Positions 25,914 through 33,799 of a DNA stretch of 64,000 nt are shown here, in pieces. Position 1 is the first letter of the stretch; each line of letters starts with the position of its first letter. The notes beneath the pieces are model-generated. The model did not search any database, was not told where the DNA came from, and saw only the letters and a program-made list of their open reading frames with translations. This DNA is from Polaromonas sp. OV174 (GTDB lineage Bacteria; Pseudomonadota; Gammaproteobacteria; Burkholderiales; Burkholderiaceae_C). A program made the position numbers and the translations under genes. The DNA lies in NCBI RefSeq assembly GCF_900112285.1, contig NZ_FOKZ01000003.1, positions 124,001 to 188,000 of the forward strand, in the 5' to 3' direction.

Positions 25914-26657
25914 TCAAGCCCCCATGGCTTCGCGCACCGCGCTGAGCTGGCGGCGCGAAACCGCCAGCAACTCGTCGATGCCGTTGAGCCGCACGGCCCA
26001 GCCCTCGCCCTCCTCGGGGTCGAAATGCTTTTCCAGCGCCCGCACGGCGCGCCGCGCAATCAGGGCATTGCGGTGTATGCGCATGAACAGCCCGGCATGG
26101 CGCTCTTCCAGCTCGCTCAGCGAGCCGTCCAGAATGTAGCTGCGGCTGGCGGTGCGCACGGTGATGTACTTGAGCTCGGCCTTGAGGTAGAGCACCTCGG
26201 CCAGCGGCACCCGCTCGGTTCTGCCTCTATCCTGTATCAACAGCGTTTCTGAAGGAAATTTGGCCTGTAGCGCCCGTCCAGCATGCGCCAGCCGCTCCAC
26301 TTTTTGTAGCGCTTGCTGCAACCGCTCCAAGCGTACCGGTTTGGTCAGGTAGTCCATCGCCTCGACCTCAAAGGCCTGCAGGGCGTGCTCGGAATGGGCC
26401 GTGACAAACACCACGGCAGGCGGCTGTGGCAGGCGGGCCAGGGTCTGGGCCAGCGCCATGCCGTCCATTCCCGGCATGCGGATGTCCAGCAACACCACAT
26501 CAAAGCTGTCGCGCTGAATAGCGCTCATGGCTTGCACCGCATCCGCCGCTTCGGCCGCCACCAGCGCCGTCGGCGCCACACAGTCGCCCAGCAGGGTGCG
26601 CAGGCGCGAGCGCGCCAGCGCCTCGTCATCCACCACCAGTACCTTGAGTTGTTTCAT
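25914..26657 (-). CDS. LytTR-type response regulator (AlgR-like)
   Basis: A 247-residue regulator. The receiver domain (1-118) has acidic Asp10/Asp11, phospho-acceptor Asp58 in LLDIRMPG and Lys106 in YLTKPV. The LytTR DNA-binding domain (about 140-242) shows LYLKAELKYITVRT and FMRIHRNALIARRAV. It overlaps the kinase gene by four bases, so the two form one unit. In Pseudomonas the homologous fimS-algR pair lies between argH and hemC, as is roughly the case here. The linker between domains (residues about 116-134) is encoded by a copy of the dispersed repeat. Targets cannot be deduced. Confidence 0.92.
   Translation of the reverse strand: MKQLKVLVVDDEALARSRLRTLLGDCVAPTALVAAEAADAVQAMSAIQRDSFDVVLLDIRMPGMDGMALAQTLARLPQPPAVVFVTAHSEHALQAFEVEAMDYLTKPVRLERLQQALQKVERLAHAGRALQAKFPSETLLIQDRGRTERVPLAEVLYLKAELKYITVRTASRSYILDGSLSELEERHAGLFMRIHRNALIARRAVRALEKHFDPEEGEGWAVRLNGIDELLAVSRRQLSAVREAMGA
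26256..26312 (-). repeat. Dispersed two-hairpin repeat, copy inside the AlgR-like regulator
   Basis: The minus strand reads GCTACAAAAAGTGGAGC, GGCGCATG, GGGCGCTACAGGCC, AAATTT, aligning closely with the rne-leader copy. It encodes the linker between the receiver and LytTR domains. Confidence 0.8.
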
Positions 26658-27721
26658 GCGGGAATCTCCAGCCTGATCTGAAATATGCCATCCTTGTACA
26701 CGGCACGGAACTGCGCCTGCACATCATGCAGCAACATCAGGCGCTCACGCACATTGGCCAGCGCCAGCCCGTGGCCGCGCTCCCCCACGCCGGCGGGCGT
26801 GGTGTTGCTGACCTTGATCACCACGCTGCTGCCGCGCCTGAGGGTGGAGATTTTGAGCTGCGCGCCGCTGGCGCTGGGCTCCACGCCATGCCTGACGGCA
26901 TTTTCCACCAGCGGCTGCAGCAGCAAGGGCGGCAGCCTGGCCAAGCCTGCATGGGGGTCCAGGCTCCACTGCACGCGCAGGCGCTCGCCAAAACGAATTT
27001 TCTCGATCGCCAGGTAACGCTGGGCCAGGACGATTTCCTGCTCCAGCGTGACCGACTCGGCCGGATCGGCCAGCGCATGCCGAAACAGCTCGCTCAGGTC
27101 TTCCAGCACCGTCTCGGCCTTGGCCGGTTCGGCGCGCACCAGAGCAATAGCGCTGTTGAGCGTGTTAAACAAAAAGTGCGGCCGGATGCGCGACTGCAGC
27201 TCGGCCAGACGCGCGGCCGTGGCCGCCGGGGTGCGGGCCTTGGCGCGCCAGAACAGGCCCGCCAGCACCATGGCCGACAGCAAGGCGCCGGCAGCCGCGC
27301 TGGCCCACCAGGACGCCGGCTGCAGCAGCCCCATCAGCGCCAGCAAGCCGCAGCCATAGGCACCAGCGGCGGCCCCCAGCAGCGTGCCGGCCAGCCACTG
27401 GCCCCAGGGCGCCAGCTGCATCAGGCGCTTTTTGCAGGCACAAACGACGATCAGCCAGGCCAGCGTGGCGGGCAGCGCGCCGCCGGTCAGCAGCGAAAAC
27501 CACAGCAGCCAGTCCAGCACCCCGTTCGCGCCGAACATGGCCCCCACGCCCACCACCGCCTCGACAAACAGCACGGCGCGCAGCACCACGCCGACGTGAC
27601 AGGCGTCAAACATGGCGGAACGGGACGAGGGACTGGCCGCCTCGCCGATGTCCACCGGAATGCTCAGCCCCCCATGCAGCGTGGACTCTTCAAAGTTCGG
27701 TGGGTAGTCGGGCAGCGTCAT
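26654..27721 (-). CDS. LytS/AlgZ-type sensor histidine kinase
   Basis: A 355-residue membrane kinase. Four or so hydrophobic helices lie between residues about 45 and 150. The His_kinase domain has the phospho-acceptor histidine in RIRPHFLFNTLNSAIAL, and the ATPase part shows PPLLLQPLVENAVRHGV (N-box) and GHGLALANVRERL (G-box). I choose the ATG at 27719-27721 (MTLPDYPPNF) because GAGGTCC lies upstream and relatives begin here; an ATG eight codons earlier has no ribosome site. No periplasmic sensing domain is evident, so the membrane region itself may sense. It is divergent from argH. Confidence 0.9.
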   Translation of the reverse strand: MTLPDYPPNFEESTLHGGLSIPVDIGEAASPSSRSAMFDACHVGVVLRAVLFVEAVVGVGAMFGANGVLDWLLWFSLLTGGALPATLAWLIVVCACKKRLMQLAPWGQWLAGTLLGAAAGAYGCGLLALMGLLQPASWWASAAAGALLSAMVLAGLFWRAKARTPAATAARLAELQSRIRPHFLFNTLNSAIALVRAEPAKAETVLEDLSELFRHALADPAESVTLEQEIVLAQRYLAIEKIRFGERLRVQWSLDPHAGLARLPPLLLQPLVENAVRHGVEPSASGAQLKISTLRRGSSVVIKVSNTTPAGVGERGHGLALANVRERLMLLHDVQAQFRAVYKDGIFQIRLEIPA

Positions 27722-27951
27722 CGTTTCCAGGGACCTCGCAGGCATTTTTTCGATTGGGGGGTTGGCACAGAGGCCCTGATTCTCAGGGCGCCCTAGCGCG
27801 CAGATAAAATCACCAGCCAGAGTATTGCACCGGTTGCGGCTTTTCAGCCATGGATTGGCCCACAATCCCAAACGTGCCCGGTCACACAGCATTTGCCCCT
27901 GGCGCAGCCGGCCCACAAGCCCGGCCCGCCACCTCCCAAAGAAAGCCCGAC

Positions 27952-29349
27952 GTGAATCAACTCGACAAAAAATCCGAAGCCTGGTCTGCCCTGTTCTCCG
28001 AGCCCATGAGCGACCTGGTCAAACGCTACACCTCCAGCGTGTTTTTCGACAAGCGCCTGTGGCAGGCCGACATTGCCGGTTCACTGGCCCATGCCGACAT
28101 GCTGGCGGCGCAAAACATCATTGCCGCCACCGACCACGCCGCCATCCAGAACGGCATGGCGCAAATCACCAGTGAAATCGAATCCGGCGCCTTTGAATGG
28201 AAGCTCGATCTCGAAGACGTGCACCTGAACATCGAGGCGCGCCTGACTCAGCTGGTGGGCGATGCCGGCAAGCGCCTGCACACCGGCCGCAGCCGTAACG
28301 ACCAGGTCGCCACCGACGTGCGCCTGTGGCTGCGCGGCGAGATCGACCTGATAGGCGGCCTGCTGACCGATTTGCAAAGAGCGCTGGTCGACATCGCCGA
28401 AAAAAATGTCGAGGTGATACTGCCCGGCTTTACCCATCTGCAAGTGGCGCAGCCGGTGAGCTTTGGCCACCACATGCTGGCCTATGTGGAAATGTTTGCC
28501 CGCGACGCCGAGCGCATGGCCGACGTGCGCAAGCGCGTCAACCGCCTGCCGCTGGGCGCGGCCGCGCTGGCCGGCACCAGCTACCCGCTGGACCGCGAGC
28601 GCGTGGCCAAAACCCTGGGCATGGATGGCGTCTGCCAGAACAGCATAGACGCCGTCAGCGACCGCGATTTTGCGATTGAATTCACCGCCGCCGCCAGCCT
28701 GTGCATGGTGCACATCAGCCGTTTCAGCGAAGAACTGATTCTGTGGATGAGCCAGACCTTCGGCTTCATCCACATTGCCGACCGCTTCACCACCGGCAGC
28801 TCTATCATGCCGCAGAAGAAAAACCCCGACGTGCCCGAGCTGGCACGCGGCAAGACCGGCCGCGTGGTCGGCCACCTGATGGGCCTGATCACCTTGATGA
28901 AGGGCCAGCCGCTGGCCTACAACAAGGACAACCAGGAAGACAAGGAGCCGCTGTTTGACACCGTCGATACGCTGAAGGACACGCTACGCATCTTTGCCGA
29001 GATGGTGGGCGGCATCACCGTGCAGCCCGAGGCCATGGAGCGCGCCGCCCTCAAGGGCTACGCCACCGCCACCGACCTGGCCGACTATCTGGTGAAAAAA
29101 GGTCTGCCTTTCCGTGATGCGCACGAAACCGTGGCCCATGCCGTCAAGGCCGCCATCTCGCATGCGGTCGATCTGTCCGAGCTGCCGCTGGCGGTGCTGC
29201 AGCAGTTCAACCCCAAGATCGAAAAAGACGTCTACGACGTGCTCAGCCTGCGCGGCTCGCTCAATGCGCGCAACATCCTGGGCGGCACCGCACCGGCCCA
29301 GGTGCGGCTGCAGATTGCGCGCCACCGCGCCCGCTTTCAAAGCGCCTGA
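27952..29349 (+). CDS. argH: Argininosuccinate lyase
   Basis: ArgH splits argininosuccinate into arginine and fumarate, the last step of arginine synthesis. The 465-residue form begins at GTG 27952 ([23 protein letters not shown]), matching family length. An in-frame ATG at 27850 would add 34 unconserved residues, so the start is a judgement. Signatures are [17 protein letters not shown], the catalytic-loop serine in [20 protein letters not shown] and the C-terminal [11 protein letters not shown]. It is divergent from the AlgZ-like kinase, an old neighbourhood in gamma- and betaproteobacteria, and is followed nine bases later by an SGNH hydrolase gene. Confidence 0.95.
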   Translation: MNQLDKKSEAWSALFSEPMSDLVKRYTSSVFFDKRLWQADIAGSLAHADMLAAQNIIAATDHAAIQNGMAQITSEIESGAFEWKLDLEDVHLNIEARLTQLVGDAGKRLHTGRSRNDQVATDVRLWLRGEIDLIGGLLTDLQRALVDIAEKNVEVILPGFTHLQVAQPVSFGHHMLAYVEMFARDAERMADVRKRVNRLPLGAAALAGTSYPLDRERVAKTLGMDGVCQNSIDAVSDRDFAIEFTAAASLCMVHISRFSEELILWMSQTFGFIHIADRFTTGSSIMPQKKNPDVPELARGKTGRVVGHLMGLITLMKGQPLAYNKDNQEDKEPLFDTVDTLKDTLRIFAEMVGGITVQPEAMERAALKGYATATDLADYLVKKGLPFRDAHETVAHAVKAAISHAVDLSELPLAVLQQFNPKIEKDVYDVLSLRGSLNARNILGGTAPAQVRLQIARHRARFQSA

Positions 29350-29358
29350 CGGGAAGCG

Positions 29359-30189
29359 ATGGTGCGCCGCAGCGTCCTGCCCCAGCCCACGCCGCTGACA
29401 CGCCAGGCTTCAGCGGCCCGCTGGCCCGCAGCAGCGCTTGCGGCGATGATGTCCTTGGCGCTGGCCACGGCCCGGGCGCAAGACGCCTTGCGGCCGGTAC
29501 CGGCACCAGCCATCCCCGCCGCTGCACCAACGCCGCCAGCGCCTTCTCCCGCGCACATCCGCTGGAAAACCAGCCTGAGCGCCTTTGCCAAGGCCGATCA
29601 GGAGCATCCTCCCGCAACCCAGGGCGTGCTCTTCGTCGGAAGTTCATCGATTCGCATGTGGCCCCAACTGGCGCAGGACTTCCGGCAGCTACCGGTGCTG
29701 CTCAACCGCGGCTTTGGCGGCTCTACGCTCGCCGACTGCAGCGCGCTGCTGCACCAGTTGGTGATTCCCTACCGCCCGCGCCAGATCGTGGTTTACGCCG
29801 GCGACAACGATCTGATGGAAGGCCAGCGGCCAAGCGCCGTGCTGGGTAGTTTTGTCTCGCTGGTGCAGGGCATTCGCGCCGAATTGCCGGACAGCCACAT
29901 CGCGTTCATCTCGATCAAGCCGAGCCCGTCGCGCGCAGCGCTGCTGCCCCAAATCAAAACCACCAATGATCTGATCGAACGCTATACGCAGACCATGAAG
30001 GATGTGCGCTACATCGACGTTTACAGCCCCATGCTGGACGCACAAGGCCAGCCCAGGCCCGAGCTGTTCCTGCCGGACCGGCTGCACCTCAATGCGGCGG
30101 GCTACCAGCTGTGGCGGTCTGTGCTTGCCCCTTACCTGGTGACGCCCCAGGTGCCGGTACCGGCACCTGCGCCGCCAGCGGCGGGCTGA
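29359..30189 (+). CDS. Exported SGNH/GDSL-type hydrolase
   Basis: A 276-residue esterase-fold protein. An N-terminal signal peptide ends near ATARA-QDA (about residue 40), followed by a Pro/Ala linker. The SGNH blocks are VLFVGSSSIRMWP with the nucleophile serine, GFGGSTL, YAGDNDLMEG, and PDRLHLNAAGYQLW with the Asp-X-X-His pair. It probably acts in the periplasm on an ester- or acetyl-bearing glycan or lipid. Only nine bases separate it from argH. Its last 101 bases overlap the 3' end of the opposing OpgC-like gene, and its C-terminus is a Pro/Ala run with no homology of its own. Confidence 0.85.
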   Translation: MVRRSVLPQPTPLTRQASAARWPAAALAAMMSLALATARAQDALRPVPAPAIPAAAPTPPAPSPAHIRWKTSLSAFAKADQEHPPATQGVLFVGSSSIRMWPQLAQDFRQLPVLLNRGFGGSTLADCSALLHQLVIPYRPRQIVVYAGDNDLMEGQRPSAVLGSFVSLVQGIRAELPDSHIAFISIKPSPSRAALLPQIKTTNDLIERYTQTMKDVRYIDVYSPMLDAQGQPRPELFLPDRLHLNAAGYQLWRSVLAPYLVTPQVPVPAPAPPAAG

Positions 30190-31360
30190 CGCCAGCGCCC
30201 TTGAGAACGGCTGCCGCCGCTGGAAACATAGGCCCGCAAGGCCCGTCCATCAGGCGTTGGGGGCGGTCCAGGCGTAGCGAGACTCTGGCCACCCCATAGA
30301 GCGAGGCGAAACAACCCAGCAGCAGCGCCGCATCCGTCCACCAGGCATGGGCATAGGGGTTGGCGCCCCAGATCGCCAGCACCAGCAACACAATCATCAG
30401 GTGCGCGCAGAACACCGGCAGCGACGCCGCGCCCAGGGTTTCCAGCCAGCGCACACGCCTCACACGCGCCTTGAGCCAGGGACCGAAATGAATGACCACA
30501 GCCACCAGCGCCAACAGGTCGAGCAGGCGAAGCGGCCCCAACAACCACTTGTCAAAAAGCAGGTTCAACCCGACATTGCCGCCGAAAGCCGCCTGCCCGC
30601 CTTCACCATGGTGTCGCCAGATGAAGCCCACCAGCGCGACCAGCACCGCGAGCACCGTGACCCAGCGCGCAAACGCCAGCGGCCGGGCTCCCTCGGCCGA
30701 TCGGCCGGCCCCCATCCACAAGCCCAGCACCCACAACAGCTGCCAGGAAAAGGTTGCGAAGGAGCCGGTTTCCTGAAACGGCACGCTCAAACCGGTCACG
30801 GCCACCGTGGCCTGATAGACCCACAGCCCCAGGCCTAACTGTGCCAGTCCCCACGCCAGCACACTCCCCGCCACGATCCAGAACCAGCCGTGCCGCAGCG
30901 CATGCGCCAGCACCCAGGGACTGACCAGCATGAAGAGGATGTACATCGGCAAGATGTCCAGCAGCGGCGGCGTATAAATCAGCATCAAGCCGGTGAGCAG
31001 CGCCGTCGCGGGGTGCGCCAGGTAAAACGACATCAGGTCCTTGACCGCGGGCTGGTCAATGCGCAGGCCGACGGCGGCAATGACGGTGAACAGAAAAAAC
31101 AGCGTCGCCGCGTGGCAGGCATACACCTTCAAGGCCCGACGCCAAAACGCACCGCGCATGGCATCTATCCCTTTTTTCCGCGCCATGCGGGCATACACCA
31201 TGCCGGCCATATAGGCCGAGAGCAGCACAAAGCCCTCGGCGGCAGAGACAAACCCAAAGGGCTGCCCCAGCGGCGAACTCAGGCGTGTGGGCAGATGGGT
31301 GAGGGTCATCAGGACCAGCATCAGCCCCCGAAGTGCGTCTAGCTCCCAGCGTCGGGTCAT
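30089..31360 (-). CDS. OpgC-family membrane protein (acyltransferase-like)
   Basis: A 423-residue protein with about ten membrane helices. It begins MTRRWELDALRGLMLVLMTLTHLP, the OpgC/acyltransferase-3-like opening with Arg and His near the first helix. OpgC succinylates periplasmic glucans in E. coli; relatives of this shape in betaproteobacteria are unstudied. I start it at the ATG at 31358-31360, since the frame upstream lacks homology. The hydrophilic C-terminal 45 residues are Pro/Ala-rich and overlap the SGNH hydrolase gene tail to tail. A membrane acyltransferase next to an exported SGNH esterase suggests an add/remove pair acting on one envelope glycan, which is inference. Confidence 0.85.
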   Translation of the reverse strand: MTRRWELDALRGLMLVLMTLTHLPTRLSSPLGQPFGFVSAAEGFVLLSAYMAGMVYARMARKKGIDAMRGAFWRRALKVYACHAATLFFLFTVIAAVGLRIDQPAVKDLMSFYLAHPATALLTGLMLIYTPPLLDILPMYILFMLVSPWVLAHALRHGWFWIVAGSVLAWGLAQLGLGLWVYQATVAVTGLSVPFQETGSFATFSWQLLWVLGLWMGAGRSAEGARPLAFARWVTVLAVLVALVGFIWRHHGEGGQAAFGGNVGLNLLFDKWLLGPLRLLDLLALVAVVIHFGPWLKARVRRVRWLETLGAASLPVFCAHLMIVLLVLAIWGANPYAHAWWTDAALLLGCFASLYGVARVSLRLDRPQRLMDGPCGPMFPAAAAVLKGAGVSPPLAAQVPVPAPGASPGKGQAQTATAGSPPH

Positions 31361-31569
31361 GTCTGTGTTTGGAGAGAAGTCCGTGGCGGCGCGAGTGATG
31401 CGGGGAATGGGCCGCCGCTGGCCGCGCAGGGCAAAGCTGCTATTGTACGAAGCGCCCCAAACCAGCGGCGCCAATCCGGGCAGCGGCGGGAGGTGACTGC
31501 GGATTGCGCGGTTGGCAGCGTAGACCCGAGCCATCAGCGAGAATATTAAGCCCCGCCTAAGCTGTACGG

Positions 31570-31584
31570 GTCACACTGTGTGAC
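31570..31584. promoter_or_regulatory. Perfect palindrome in front of the response regulator
   Basis: GTCACACTGTGTGAC, a 15-base perfect dyad, ends 14 bases before the regulator's ATG. It may be an operator (autoregulation) or an RNA hairpin over the ribosome site (TCAAGGAAC). The divergent OpgC gene starts 210 bases away. Confidence 0.55.
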
Positions 31585-31598
31585 TTCAAGGAACCCCC

Positions 31599-32258
31599 AT
31601 GCGATTGCTGCTGGTTGAAGACGACACCATGATCGGCGAGGCCGTGCTGCAGGTGCTGCGCGACCAGCACTATGCGGTCGACTGGGTGCGCGATGGCAGC
31701 ATGGCCGACCAGGCGCTGCGCACCGAGCAGTACGACCTGGTGCTGCTCGACCTGGGCTTGCCCAAACGCGACGGCCTGGAAGTTTTGCGCGCGCTGCGGG
31801 CCAGGCGCAACCCGGTGCCGGTGCTGATCGCCACCGCCCGCGACGGCGTGGCCGACCGCATTGCCGGCCTGGATGCCGGCGCCGATGATTACGTCATCAA
31901 GCCCTATGACATCGACGAGCTGCTGGCCCGCCTGCGCGCCCTGCTGCGCCGCAGCGCCGGCCGGGGTGAGCCGGTGTTCGAGCACAAGGGCGTGAGCCTG
32001 AACCCCGCCACCCGCGAGGCCACGGTGCAGGGCCAGCCGGTGACCCTGTCGGCGCGCGAATGGGCGGTGCTGGAGCCCTTGCTGGCTCGCCCGGGCGCGG
32101 TGCTGTCACGCGCCCAGCTGGAGGAAAAACTCTACAGCTGGAAAGACGACGTCAGCAGCAACGCGGTAGAGGTCTATATCCACGGCGTGCGCAAAAAGCT
32201 CGGCAGCGATCTCATACAGACCGTGCGCGGCCTGGGCTATGTGGTGCCCAAGGAATGA
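31599..32258 (+). CDS. OmpR-family response regulator (QseB/TctD-like)
   Basis: A 219-residue regulator. The receiver has Glu7/Asp8/Asp9, phospho-acceptor Asp51 in LLDLGLPKRDG and Lys101 in VIKPYD. The winged-helix domain shows SAREWAVLEPLLARPGAVLSR and NAVEVYIHGVRKKLGSDLIQTVRGLGY. It is the QseB/PmrA/TctD type that pairs with a QseC-like kinase, which follows with an ATGA overlap at 32255-32258. An HtrA protease gene lies downstream in the same direction, suggesting an envelope-stress or transport-related circuit. Confidence 0.93.
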   Translation: MRLLLVEDDTMIGEAVLQVLRDQHYAVDWVRDGSMADQALRTEQYDLVLLDLGLPKRDGLEVLRALRARRNPVPVLIATARDGVADRIAGLDAGADDYVIKPYDIDELLARLRALLRRSAGRGEPVFEHKGVSLNPATREATVQGQPVTLSAREWAVLEPLLARPGAVLSRAQLEEKLYSWKDDVSSNAVEVYIHGVRKKLGSDLIQTVRGLGYVVPKE

Positions 32259-33721
32259 CACGACCCACAGGCCCAGACGCCAGCACCGCCCCGGAGCCCA
32301 CGCCAGCCAGGGCCGCGGAACCGGCTTCGCCGGGCCGCAGGCGCAGCGCCCCCCCGGGGGGCAGCGCAATACGCGAAGCGACAAGCGTGGGGGCTCACTC
32401 ATTACGGCGGCGCCTGCTCTGGTTTGTGCTGGTCGCCATCTTGCTGGCCACCGTGCTGCAGGCCGTCACGGCTTATCGCGGCGCACTGAAGCAGGCCGAC
32501 GCCATGTTTGACGACCATTTGCAGCAAATGGCCCGCTCATTGCGCGGCGGCGTTCCGCTGGGCCTGCCGCAGGTGGACGAAGACGACACCGGTTTCGATT
32601 TGTATGTGCAAATCTGGGGTCAGGACGGCACGCAGATTTTCCGCTCCACCCACTCGGCCCTGCCGCCGCGCGCCGTACTGGGCTTTTCCGATGTGGAAGC
32701 CAATGGCAACCGCTACCGAGTCTACTCGCTGCAAACGCCGGTGCAAACCGTGCAGATCGCGCAAAACCTGAGCGCCCGCACGGCCCGCGCACGAACCCTG
32801 GCCCTGCGCGCCGTGCTGCCTTTTGCCCTGCTCACGCCGCTGCTGATGCTGGCGGTCTGGTGGATCATCAACCGCTCGCTGGCGCCCATAGAGCGGGCGC
32901 GCCGCGAGCTGGCCAGGCGCGCCGCCGACGACTTTTCCCCGCTGGCAGATAGCGGCCTGCCCGACGAAGTTCGCCCCCTGGTCGATGAGCTGAACCTGCT
33001 GTTTGGCCGGGTGCGCAGCGCCTTCGATGCGCAGAAAAATTTCGTCGCCGACGCCGCGCATGAATTGCGCTCACCGCTGACGGCGCTGAAACTACAGGCG
33101 CAGGCCTTGCGCCGCACCGAGACCGACCCCGCCGCCCATGAGGCCGGCGTGGCACGCCTGAACCAGGGGTTGGACCGGACCATACGCCTGGTCGAGCAGT
33201 TGCTGCTGCTGGCGCGCGAGGAAGCCGGCACTGGGCAAACCGCCAGCGCCGCCGAAAGCGTCGATTTGCAAGCCGTGGTGAAACTGGCCGTGGCCGATGT
33301 GCTGCCGCAGGCCGGCCACAAGAACATCGATTTGGGTCTGGCAGCCAAGCAGCCCATGGCTGAAGCCATCACCGTCAGCGGCCAGGGCGAAGCCTTGCGC
33401 ATTTTGCTGCGCAACCTGCTGGACAACGCCGTCAAGTACACCCCCGCCGGGGGTCAGGTCGATGTCTCCCTGCAACGCCAGGATGGACAGGCGGTGCTGA
33501 CGGTGGAAGACAGCGGCCCCGGCATTGCCGACGCAGACAGGCCGCGCGTGTTTGACCGTTTTTTCCGTGCCGCTGAGTCGCTTGAGGCCGGCAGCGGACT
33601 GGGCCTGGCGATTGTCAAAGTCATCGCCGACCGGCACGGCGCAACGCTGGCGCTGGCTCGCTCGGAATCGCTGGGCGGGCTGAGGGTTGACGTTCGTTTC
33701 CCGGTTGCAGCCGCCGTTTAA
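32255..33721 (+). CDS. Sensor histidine kinase (QseC/TctE-like)
   Basis: A 488-residue kinase. It has an unusual 48-residue Pro/Ala/Arg-rich cytoplasmic tail, membrane helix 1 (about 54-72), a periplasmic domain (75-180), membrane helix 2 (183-205) and a HAMP-like linker. The HisKA phospho-acceptor His269 is in DAAHELRSPLTALK. The N-box is RNLLDNAVKYT, with DSGPGI and GSGLGLAIVK as G-boxes. The start overlaps the regulator stop. Residues about 23-47 are encoded by a GC-rich repeat-like sequence, which explains the odd tail. An alternative start within that region would remove it, but none has a good ribosome site. Confidence 0.92.
   Translation: MTRPTGPDASTAPEPTPARAAEPASPGRRRSAPPGGSAIREATSVGAHSLRRRLLWFVLVAILLATVLQAVTAYRGALKQADAMFDDHLQQMARSLRGGVPLGLPQVDEDDTGFDLYVQIWGQDGTQIFRSTHSALPPRAVLGFSDVEANGNRYRVYSLQTPVQTVQIAQNLSARTARARTLALRAVLPFALLTPLLMLAVWWIINRSLAPIERARRELARRAADDFSPLADSGLPDEVRPLVDELNLLFGRVRSAFDAQKNFVADAAHELRSPLTALKLQAQALRRTETDPAAHEAGVARLNQGLDRTIRLVEQLLLLAREEAGTGQTASAAESVDLQAVVKLAVADVLPQAGHKNIDLGLAAKQPMAEAITVSGQGEALRILLRNLLDNAVKYTPAGGQVDVSLQRQDGQAVLTVEDSGPGIADADRPRVFDRFFRAAESLEAGSGLGLAIVKVIADRHGATLALARSESLGGLRVDVRFPVAAAV
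32321..32396. repeat. GC-rich palindromic repeat translated in the kinase N-terminus
   Basis: The stretch runs from CCGGCTTCGCCGGGCC through a C7/G6 centre flanked by AGCGC to GCGAAGCGACAAGCGTGGGGG. Its composition and symmetry differ from the surrounding gene and look like an intergenic GC-rich repeat. From memory, similar sequences occur between genes of Comamonadaceae; I could not verify this. Here it is read in frame. Confidence 0.5.
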
Positions 33722-33799
33722 GCCAGGCCTAAGGCTGCGTCCTCACAGTTATGGGTATCGGCACCAGGGGGTGCCACCAACAACTGAAGGAAGCATCCC

